Of a DNA stretch of 41,297 nt, positions 35,518-41,297 are shown one piece after another (positions within the stretch are counted from its first letter, which is position 1; each line of letters begins with the position of its first letter). The notes beneath the pieces were generated by a model. It was not told the DNA's origin, made no database searches, and saw nothing but the letters and a program-made list of their open reading frames with translations. This DNA is from Gammaproteobacteria bacterium. Its GTDB lineage: Bacteria; Pseudomonadota; Gammaproteobacteria; JAADGQ01. A program made the translations under genes and the position numbers. The DNA is taken from the NCBI GenBank assembly GCA_013152295.1, contig JAADGQ010000032.1, positions 1-41,297 of the forward strand, in the 5' to 3' direction.

Positions 35518-36207
35518 ATGATATCTGATCAATATGTCTGGCTGCTTTGGTCGAGCGCTTTTTTGATCCCCTGGGGATCGGTCTATTGGTGCTTCCCTGC
35601 ACAACGGCGGGCGATGTTGTGGGCGAGCTTGTTTACGATGCCGTTTGGATTGAGTGAACCGCTGTTTGTGCCGGAATATTGGATGCCACCCAGTCTGTTT
35701 GATCTGGCCGAAAATACCGGGTTTGATATTGAAAGTCTGATTTTTTGCTTTGGTATAGGTGGTATTGCTGCTGTGTTTTACAATATCCTGACGCATAAAA
35801 TGCCTCAGGCAGTGGGTGCCTGCGTGCGCCACCACGCCTCGCACCGGCATCACTACAAGGCACTGGCTGCACCGTTTGTTGTTTTTGTAGCGCTCTATTT
35901 CTTTCCTTGGAACCCGATCTACCCTTCAATCATCGCCATGTTTGCCGGTGCGTGGGCAACCATCCTCTGTCGACCGGATCTGAAACAAAAAACATGGATT
36001 GGTGGCCTACTCTTTTTGGTCTATTACGCTATCTTCCTGGCAGGATTGGAGTGGAGCGCACCGGGTTACATTGATCGAGTATGGAATATGGATGTGTTGT
36101 CCGGCATTACCGTTTGGTTTATGCCCATCGAAGAGCTGCTGTTTGCCATCGGTTTTGGCATGTACTGGTCAGGTGTGTATGAGCACTTTACCTGGAAAAA
36201 AATATGA
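35518..36207 (+). CDS. Lycopene cyclase-domain membrane protein
   Basis: 229 residues with about six or seven transmembrane helices. The first repeat has PFGLSEPLF...FDIESLIFCFGIGGIAAVFYNI (Glu72) and the second MPIEELLFAIGFGMYWSGVYEH in part (203-222). The PxEE-LF motif is that of CrtYc/CrtYd-type lycopene cyclases. No phytoene synthase or desaturase is in the window, and bacterial members of this domain outside carotenoid clusters have no established function. The loop VRHHASHRHHYK (103-114) is rich in His. Start ATG 35518 with gagg upstream, 50 bases after the patatin gene. Confidence 0.72.
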   Translation: MISDQYVWLLWSSAFLIPWGSVYWCFPAQRRAMLWASLFTMPFGLSEPLFVPEYWMPPSLFDLAENTGFDIESLIFCFGIGGIAAVFYNILTHKMPQAVGACVRHHASHRHHYKALAAPFVVFVALYFFPWNPIYPSIIAMFAGAWATILCRPDLKQKTWIGGLLFLVYYAIFLAGLEWSAPGYIDRVWNMDVLSGITVWFMPIEELLFAIGFGMYWSGVYEHFTWKKI

Positions 36208-36509
36208 GGAACAGCTAAAAATAGAGCGTAAAAACACTATTCTTGTTTTATAGCAATTCCCTAACAAGCCTTCACAATAAGTTGTGGCTTGACCCATGTA
36301 AAATGATCGGGCATCCTCAAAATCTGCTCGTTACTGAGCAGACCACTCAAACGGGGAAAAAGGTCAAAGTTTGTAGTTTTTGTCTTTTCGGGTCATCGTG
36401 TGGCGTGATTTTATTTCTTCCGGGTTTCGCAAGCTCAACTCAGGTTACAGGTTCTGGTTGTTACGTATGTAATAAAAGTAGTTTGGATATAACAGGGTAG
36501 GGTTGTCTG
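36208..36509. other. 302-base intergenic region before mdh
   Basis: AT-rich with no supported gene. A 7-bp hairpin TCTGCTC/GAGCAGA lies at 36323-36342. TTGACC at 36289-36294 could be a -35 box, but no good -10 follows at the right distance. An open frame at 36243-36500 has no ribosome site or family resemblance and was not called. Confidence 0.4.
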
Positions 36510-37424
36510 ATGAAAAAAATTACTATTGTTGGGCCGGGTCGTGTGGGTGAATCTGCAGCCCAAATTATTGCCAAATCTGAACTGTGTCATGAGCTGGTTT
36601 TGCTGGGGCTGGAGGATGAAGAGACTCGGGGTATTGCACTTGACGTGCAGGAATCTGCGCCACTGTTTGATTTTGATACACACGTCACCGGCAGTGCTGA
36701 TCCTGCAGCTATGAGCGGTTCCGATTTAGTTATTTTTACTGCGGGATTGCCTCGCAAGCCTGGCATGTCAAGAGATGAGCTGGCCAGCGCAAACTTGTCT
36801 GTGTTGCGCACAGTGATCGATAGCATTTTACGGTATGCGCCAAACGCAATATTGCTGCTCGTAACCAATCCGGTGGATATTTTGACTTATTACGCATGGA
36901 AATGGACGGGTTGGCCAAGAGAGCGGATTTTAGGGCTTTCAGGGGTTTTAGACAGTGCGCGTATGGCCAGTTTTATTGCTCAAGAGACCGGGTTCTCGGT
37001 TCATGACATTAATACGCTGGTTATTGGCGGGCACGGTGATGCAATGGTCCCCCTGATACGCTATGCCTGTATCAACGGTATTCCTATTGATCAATTCCTT
37101 GATGAAAATACGATTGCTAAATTAGTTGAACATACTCGCAAGGGTGGTGCTGAAATTTTAGCGCTGAAAAAAACCAGCAGTGCTTATGATTCACCTGCTG
37201 CGAGTATTGCAATTATGGTCGATTCTATTGCTCGAAATCGACAACGAATTTTGCCTTGTGTGGCGATTCTTGAAGGTGAATACGGTGAAAATGATATTGC
37301 CATGGGAGTGCCCGTCGTATTGGCAAAAAACGGAGTCTCTCGTGTGATTGAATTGCCGCTGAGGCAAGAGGAGTTGCAAGCTTTGGCAGTTTCAGCAGAA
37401 GCCGTGCGCAAGAATATTAAATAA
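36510..37424 (+). CDS. mdh: Malate dehydrogenase, LDH-like (Chlorobium type)
   Basis: 304 residues. Interconverts malate and oxaloacetate. Nucleotide loop GPGRVG (8-13), malate-type Arg82 and Arg88 in GLPRKPGMSRDE, LVTNPVDILTYYAW, GVLDSARMASF and catalytic His175 in IGGHGDAMVPL. It follows the short LDH-like MDH of Chlorobium and other reductive TCA organisms rather than the E. coli type. At the end of the second beta strand, where NAD-dependent members have Asp (ELVLLD), this protein has Gly33 (ELVLLG) followed by LEDEE. That may change coenzyme preference. No ribosome site stronger than agggttg is visible before the ATG. Confidence 0.93.
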   Translation: MKKITIVGPGRVGESAAQIIAKSELCHELVLLGLEDEETRGIALDVQESAPLFDFDTHVTGSADPAAMSGSDLVIFTAGLPRKPGMSRDELASANLSVLRTVIDSILRYAPNAILLLVTNPVDILTYYAWKWTGWPRERILGLSGVLDSARMASFIAQETGFSVHDINTLVIGGHGDAMVPLIRYACINGIPIDQFLDENTIAKLVEHTRKGGAEILALKKTSSAYDSPAASIAIMVDSIARNRQRILPCVAILEGEYGENDIAMGVPVVLAKNGVSRVIELPLRQEELQALAVSAEAVRKNIK

Positions 37425-37467
37425 ACTTGGTTAATCCATTGCGCATTGCGCACAAAATAACGGTGAT

Positions 37468-37524
37468 TTTGGAATAAAATCCAAACACATTGAGCAGTTA
37501 CAACACAGATTTGTTTATTCCAAA
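37468..37524. terminator. Inverted repeat between convergent genes
   Basis: TTTGGAATAAA (37468-37478) and TTTATTCCAAA (37514-37524) are a perfect 11-bp inverted repeat with a 35-base spacer, placed between the mdh stop and the end of the convergent zinc-ribbon gene. A bidirectional terminator is possible, but the stem is AT-rich and the loop long. Confidence 0.3.
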
Positions 37525-37560
37525 TTATCCTGCGTTGGTGGTATCTCGAGTGGATAGCGC

Positions 37561-37779
37561 TTAACTATCAGAATCAATAGATTCATCGAGTCCAATGTGG
37601 TCGATGCGCGGGTAAGGTCTCCATTTAAACGTTTGTGGATGGTTGCAAATGATGCATTCATGTTTAATGTCACCCGTCACAGGGTCCATCTCTCCCACTT
37701 TTTGCATCATCCCATACCCACATTTATCGCAAACATAATTTACCTCAATAGTTTGTACGGGTCGTTTTACTTCAGGCAT
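37561..37779 (-). CDS. Small zinc-ribbon protein
   Basis: 72 residues. Two Cys pairs, CDKC and CIIC, about 25 residues apart (YVCDKCGYGMM ... HECIICNHPQTF) form a zinc-ribbon or rubredoxin-like knuckle. This resembles short uncharacterised proteins of proteobacteria with no known role. It ends in an acidic tail. Ggagg lies 9 bases before the ATG on the minus strand. It is isolated and convergent with mdh. Confidence 0.75.
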   Translation of the reverse strand: MPEVKRPVQTIEVNYVCDKCGYGMMQKVGEMDPVTGDIKHECIICNHPQTFKWRPYPRIDHIGLDESIDSDS

Positions 37780-38139
37780 TTTATTTAATCCTCCAACTGA
37801 CTGGTTATAGCGTTGTCAATTTTTGCTTTTTTCAGCTTGTATTGCCAAGGTATGTAGGAAGGATAAACACCTCATTCTTCAAATTCAACCTACCGTTCAA
37901 TATTTGAGTGGCTGGCTGATGCATAAGGTATTCGCTGTGATGCGGACAGCTGCGATTGTGGCTAAAGGTAGCCTGGGTTGAGCTTTCGAAACCTGGGATG
38001 ATGTTTGGGTATTTTGTAGGATTGGCTTCAAATAAATGAATTTTGGGTCAAGTCTTTAATTTTAGCTTTATGGTTTTGCCCCCCCTTGGTTTTGCAAGCT
38101 CAGCCCAAGTCACGGGCTGAGCTTATCGGTGTTTTTTCG
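37780..38139. other. 360-base intergenic region
   Basis: No supported gene. Near its right end AAGCTCAGCCC (38096-38106) pairs with GGGCTGAGCTT (38114-38124), an 11-bp hairpin just beyond the end of the minus-strand gene that ends at 38140. This is the likely terminator of that gene, although no T-run follows on that strand. Confidence 0.5.
38096..38124 (-). terminator. Hairpin after the secreted OB-fold-like gene
   Basis: Perfect 11-bp stem with a 7-base loop, 16 bases beyond the minus-strand stop codon. The U-run is missing (GCAAAACC follows), so this may act with Rho or as a stabilising stem. Confidence 0.5.
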
Positions 38140-38826
38140 CTACTTGGTAAACGTCGCATCCTCGACGATAACCGGGTAGAGGTAGCCCATGCCGAAATCT
38201 TTGTCGACCTCCAGGCGTCCTTCAGCGGTGACCACATCGCCGACGACAACGGTGTCGCTGGTTGATCTGAAGACAACCTTGTCACTGCCCTTTGTACCGC
38301 TGCCATCTTTAATGTGTACCCAGGTTCTGTCCAGAATGTTTCTCGATATTTTGACCACTTCGCCACGCACCTGAACAGTTTTGCCGTTCAGCGCCTCTTT
38401 TTGGGCATAAAGATCGGCAATGGTGTAAGCACCCTCGGGTTTGCTGATCGATGCGGATTTGAGCGCTGCGACTTCGGTCGCTACCGGAGCGGGGTGGGGC
38501 GTTGCGGCGTGGGCCGGGCTGGATGCATCGCCTTCGATGGTGGTGACAAAGAGCACTTTATCGAATGTACGGTCTAACGATTTGCTGTGAAAATTTTGCA
38601 TCCACATCTGCTCGGTAAAATGAACCTCTTCGCCAACGGCGATGTTGCTCTGTTGTCCGGCCACCCAGTAGGTGTCGCCGTTCTCCTCTACTTTCGCGTA
38701 GGTGTAGCCACCGCTGTTCATGGTTTCAATGACTTTTCCTGAGTGCTGCGCTGCTGCGCTGCAAACGCCGACCATCGCCATGAGCAATGCTGCTGATATG
38801 AATACCGCTACTGTTCTGTTTTTCAT
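38140..38826 (-). CDS. Secreted NrfJ-like protein with two OB-fold-like domains
   Basis: 228 residues. A signal peptide (VAVFISAALLMAMVGVCSAAA) is followed by domain 1 (about 28-95, GKVIETMNSGGYTYAKVEENG and a WVA strand). This pattern occurs in NrfJ-related periplasmic proteins. A Pro/Ala/His linker leads to domain 2 (about 140-228, LNGKTVQVRGEVVKISRNI, DRTWVHIKDGSG), an OB-fold-like domain. No heme site is present. Such proteins occur near cytochromes in sulfur and iron bacteria; the ligand is unknown. Start ATG with agga about 8 bases upstream. Confidence 0.7.
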   Translation of the reverse strand: MKNRTVAVFISAALLMAMVGVCSAAAQHSGKVIETMNSGGYTYAKVEENGDTYWVAGQQSNIAVGEEVHFTEQMWMQNFHSKSLDRTFDKVLFVTTIEGDASSPAHAATPHPAPVATEVAALKSASISKPEGAYTIADLYAQKEALNGKTVQVRGEVVKISRNILDRTWVHIKDGSGTKGSDKVVFRSTSDTVVVGDVVTAEGRLEVDKDFGMGYLYPVIVEDATFTK

Positions 38827-38956
38827 GATTCGTCCTGTCGATTGCTGCTGTTGGTGGGTGTGAAAATTGAGACCACGCAGAATAATCGCTAACAGCCATT
38901 GACTGCAACGTTTGGTGTTGAGTCAGTGCCCTCTTTTCTGTTGTGCCAAACCCCTG

Positions 38957-39023
38957 GTAGGAGCGGCGTCCCGCCGCGATTGGGCTTGGCAGCAAAACTA
39001 TCGCGGCGGGGTGCCGCTCCTAC
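38957..39023. repeat. GC-rich palindromic repeat, copy 1
   Basis: Arms at 38957-38980 (GTAGGAGCGGCG... CGCGAT) and 39000-39023 pair over 24 positions, with two G-U pairs at the only mismatches, and a 19-base loop. The arm matches copy 2 at 41243 except for one base. The sequence resembles the TAGGAGCGGC-type REP elements of pseudomonads. It lies in the gap between two minus-strand genes. Confidence 0.85.
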
Positions 39024-39055
39024 GTCAGATGTGGTTATTAATATGACACGGTGAA

Positions 39056-39454
39056 TTAATCCGTGAAGAGCGTGGCCAGCTCTGCGGGCACGAACGGGCG
39101 GCCTCTTTCGTTGAGTGAGGTGCCGATGATCTTGCCGTTGAGTATCAGCTTGTTGTCTGACGATCGGTAGATGGATTGCATGAATTCAAACCTGACTTTG
39201 GATGCTTGCCTGACGTTGACGCCGATCCAGAACTGGTCGCCACTCTGCAGCGGGAGTTTGTAGTCCAGCTCCGCTCTGACGACGACCAGATGAATGCCGC
39301 GTTGTGCAAGTTCGGCAAAATCGACGCCTGATTGCAGAAGGTATTCGTGGCGGGCATGTTCGAGATAGTTTTGGTAGACGCTGTTGTTAACCACCCCCTG
39401 TATGTCACATTCGTAGTCACGGACTTTGAGTTCGATCCTGTATGAAAATTCCAT
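39056..39454 (-). CDS. Acyl-CoA thioesterase, YbgC/FadM-like
   Basis: 132 residues. Hot-dog fold 4HBT thioesterase: VRDYECDIQGVVNNSVYQNYLEHAR holds the catalytic Asp (with the D-x-x-G-x-V-x-N-x-x-Y pattern). It probably hydrolyses acyl-CoA or hydroxybenzoyl-CoA-type esters in the cytosol. ATG 39454 is preferred over GTG 39460 because ggag lies 5 bases before it. It is followed upstream by the antiporter gene, same strand, 38 bases apart. Confidence 0.87.
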   Translation of the reverse strand: MEFSYRIELKVRDYECDIQGVVNNSVYQNYLEHARHEYLLQSGVDFAELAQRGIHLVVVRAELDYKLPLQSGDQFWIGVNVRQASKVRFEFMQSIYRSSDNKLILNGKIIGTSLNERGRPFVPAELATLFTD

Positions 39455-39491
39455 TGTCACTCCATCTGTTTGACGTTATAAAATCTGTGCT

Positions 39492-40724
39492 CTATTCATC
39501 TCTGCGCTGCTCGTGGATCGGCTGCAGGTGATCCGCGTAGTGTGCGTAAAACCACTTCATTATAAAAGGTGGCAGTAGTGTGGTGAGTGCGATTACGATC
39601 ACCATGCCTGCATAGATCTCGTTGTTGAAGATATTGCTGACCCTTCCCAGTTCGGCAAATATGAGCCCCACCTCGCCACGGGGGATCATCGCCACCCCTA
39701 TGATCCAGCGTGCAGCCCACGGCTCTTTGATCAAAAAAGCGCCGACCAGTTTACCAATGACCGCGACGGTCAGTAGCGAGAGCGAGAATCCCCAGATGAA
39801 GGGGGAACTCCAGTCGATTTCGCGCAGGTTGAGAGAGAGCCCCACATAGACAAAAAATATCGGTGTGAACAGGTAGACGATCGGCTTCATCTGGTTTTCA
39901 ATGCGGCACGCGAAATCTTCATCACGACGCAGGGCGATGCCCAGTGGTAGAAAGAAGCGTCTTGATAGCGCCAAGCCTGCCGCAAAGCCGCCAAGCAGCT
40001 CCGGCGCCCCCAGGGCGTTTGCCAGCCAGGCGAAGAACAGCACCAGCGCAACAATGGTGGTTGGCAGCAGGCCGGGGATCTCGCTGACCGCATCGAAGCG
40101 CCTGATGATCAGTGAGATCAGTTTGGCGGCAATGGGAGCCAGTACAAAAAATGCGACGACAAACAGCAGAACTTTACCGGCACTCAACAGGCTGGCGCCG
40201 CCACCAACAGAGAACTCATAGAGCAGTGCCAACAGCACCACGCCCAGCACGTCATCCAGTACGGCTGCCCCTAGGACAATTTGCCCCTCGGGTGCCTGCT
40301 GGCGTTTAAGGTCTGTCAAAACGCGCACGGTAATGCCGATGCTGGTGGCGGTGAGTGTGCCGCCGATAAACAGCGATACCAGCAGTGATAAACCGAATAG
40401 CCAGTAGCTCAGTGCGAATCCCAATAGCAGTGGCAATATAAACCCCGCTATTGCTACCACAAAGGATTTCAGTCCGCTGCGCACCAGGCGTTTTACGTCG
40501 GTTCCCAGACCGACCTCGAACAGCAGCAAAATAATACCAATCTCCGCCATCAATTTGATCGCTTCAACGGGTTCAACCCAACCAAACAGGCTGGGGCCTA
40601 GCACCACACCAGCGAACAGTTCACCGATGACGGATGGCGCTTGCATGCGTACCGCCAGCTCGGCAAACACGCGCGCGGCCAACAGAATGATGAGCAGGTA
40701 GAGGAAAAAATCATGAGTTTCCAT
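39492..40724 (-). CDS. CPA2-family cation/proton antiporter
   Basis: 410 residues with about twelve transmembrane helices. Key marks are AELAVRMQAPSVIGELFAGV, LLFEVGLGTD and GAAVLDDVLGVVLLALLYE, with the paired Asp of the ion site in helix 5. AMIPRGEVGLIFAELG is in helix 10. It exchanges Na+ or K+ for protons across the inner membrane. It lacks the C-terminal KTN domain of KefB/KefC. The substrate is not resolved. It sits 13 bases after an unknown gene and 38 bases before the thioesterase gene on the same strand. Confidence 0.92.
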   Translation of the reverse strand: METHDFFLYLLIILLAARVFAELAVRMQAPSVIGELFAGVVLGPSLFGWVEPVEAIKLMAEIGIILLLFEVGLGTDVKRLVRSGLKSFVVAIAGFILPLLLGFALSYWLFGLSLLVSLFIGGTLTATSIGITVRVLTDLKRQQAPEGQIVLGAAVLDDVLGVVLLALLYEFSVGGGASLLSAGKVLLFVVAFFVLAPIAAKLISLIIRRFDAVSEIPGLLPTTIVALVLFFAWLANALGAPELLGGFAAGLALSRRFFLPLGIALRRDEDFACRIENQMKPIVYLFTPIFFVYVGLSLNLREIDWSSPFIWGFSLSLLTVAVIGKLVGAFLIKEPWAARWIIGVAMIPRGEVGLIFAELGRVSNIFNNEIYAGMVIVIALTTLLPPFIMKWFYAHYADHLQPIHEQRRDE

Positions 40725-40737
40725 AGGGGGCTCTCAA

Positions 40738-41181
40738 CTATTCTGACGCGCTTGCTCTGATGGTGACTGCCTCGACCTGTTGTTGCTGGTTGAGGTGAGC
40801 CACCAGATGGGCGCGCTTTGGCATCTCTTGCAGCGATGCGCGCGTAATACGTTCATAGTGTTGTGGTAACGGTTGCCGTGATGCCAGCCATGCGGCCAGC
40901 GGCAGATAGAAATCGCCGAAGCGCTGAGTCAGTGCGGGCTGGACTGTAATTTTTTCGAGCTTGAGCTGTTCAGCGAAGATTTTTTGCAGGCGCGGCTGCA
41001 ATGCATTCAGCTCATCCTGCGCCAAGTGGTGTAACTTACGGTACCAATTCAGGGTCAACGCTGCTCCTTTGGGCGCACACAGCAGGTGTCGCCAAGGCTT
41101 CTGTAGACTGTTTCTGGTGCGTTGTAACAGCCCGTTAACATTAATGAAATATTCTGAATAATCCGCTAACAAATAGTGCAT
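40738..41181 (-). CDS. Hypothetical protein, possibly an N-terminal kinase remnant
   Basis: 147 residues with no family I can name safely. It starts MHYLLADYSEYFINVNGLLQ, is rich in Leu, Gln and His, and contains FGDFYLPLAAWLASRQPLP. This last string recalls the segment that precedes the P-loop in D-glycerate 3-kinase-like proteins, but no P-loop follows and the frame ends 13 bases before the antiporter gene. No signal peptide or membrane helix. No clear ribosome site before the ATG at 41181. It could be an orphan or a truncated gene. Confidence 0.45.
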   Translation of the reverse strand: MHYLLADYSEYFINVNGLLQRTRNSLQKPWRHLLCAPKGAALTLNWYRKLHHLAQDELNALQPRLQKIFAEQLKLEKITVQPALTQRFGDFYLPLAAWLASRQPLPQHYERITRASLQEMPKRAHLVAHLNQQQQVEAVTIRASASE

Positions 41182-41242
41182 CTTGAGAGCTGAATCTTAA
41201 CAGGCTTTAATTCTATTTCGTCACATTTGATAAGTGCACCTT

Positions 41243-41297
41243 GTAGGAGCGGCGCCCCGCCGCGATGAATCTCGCGACCAAACTCAATCGCGGCGGG
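41243..41297. repeat. GC-rich palindromic repeat, copy 2 (cut by window end)
   Basis: The left arm at 41243-41266 differs from copy 1 by one base (C for T). The right arm begins at 41287 (ATCGCGGCGGG) and runs off the window. The loop is 20 bases and differs from copy 1. Confidence 0.85.

Noticed and set aside
36243-36500. 85-codon frame before mdh
   Set aside because: No ribosome site, no recognisable fold, unlike neighbouring codon use.
1-41297. CRISPR array, tRNA or rRNA genes
   Set aside because: No regularly spaced direct repeats, tRNA T-loop patterns or rRNA motifs were seen on either strand.

Overview
The window looks like a contig end from a gammaproteobacterium. The order mtnA - gyrA - serC - serA - pheA - DAHP synthase - tyrA - aroA - cmk - rpsA - ihfB - lapA is a variant of the conserved gammaproteobacterial gyrA/serC/aroA/rpsA block. 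The accessory half (copper handling, a likely rhodoquinone gene, a four-subunit 2-oxoacid oxidoreductase, a Chlorobium-like malate dehydrogenase) suggests a facultatively anaerobic, perhaps chemosynthetic, bacterium. Genus cannot be read from the sequence. The first ~300 bases encode the C-terminal tail of an animal-type non-LTR retrotransposon, joined to a truncated bacterial gene. This is most simply a chimeric contig end with host or eukaryotic DNA, which would fit an animal-associated bacterium.

Layout. (1) 1-430: retroelement tail and junction. (2) 318-2734: 5'-truncated PP2C/Ser-Thr kinase gene, then gloA and an OmpA-domain gene on the minus strand. (3) 2848-17002: housekeeping block on the plus strand covering methionine salvage, DNA gyrase A, serine and aromatic amino acid synthesis, CMP kinase, ribosomal protein S1, IHF beta and LapA, closed by a good terminator at 17053-17094. 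(4) 17331-22791: copper/heavy-metal island: perfect palindrome, DUF2231 membrane protein with His-rich tail, a 47-residue membrane peptide, a MerR regulator with a 20-bp-spacer promoter, a CopA-type ATPase with doubled YHS and doubled heavy-metal-binding domains, an ICMT-like methyltransferase, a YHS protein and a DUF5676-like protein. Glutamate dehydrogenase is fused translationally to its end. (5) 24062-32594: a SAM methyltransferase, a REP-like hairpin, then an apparent operon of an RquA-like protein, a membrane-anchored c-type cytochrome, gamma/alpha/beta subunits of a 2-oxoacid:acceptor oxidoreductase, a GltD-like flavoprotein with a ferredoxin domain, a geranylgeranyl-reductase-like flavoprotein with a Cys-rich tail, and a PII-like protein with a short T-loop. 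(6) 32683-36207: lipid-type genes: phospholipase D/cardiolipin synthase, methyltransferase, patatin and lycopene cyclase-domain membrane protein. (7) 36510-37424: malate dehydrogenase. (8) 37561-41181: minus-strand zinc-ribbon protein, secreted OB-fold-like protein, thioesterase, cation/proton antiporter and an unknown protein, with two copies of a GC-rich palindromic repeat.

The most interesting part is region 5. The gene order suggests one electron-transfer unit: a rhodoquinone-making enzyme and a membrane heme-c protein next to a 2-oxoacid oxidoreductase whose electron partner appears to be an NAD(P)H-linked flavoprotein, with a PII-like sensor at the end. Together with malate dehydrogenase this points to reductive or fumarate-linked carbon metabolism under low oxygen. 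That functional link is inference from gene order and motifs only. No tRNA, rRNA, CRISPR array or bacterial insertion sequence was recognised.
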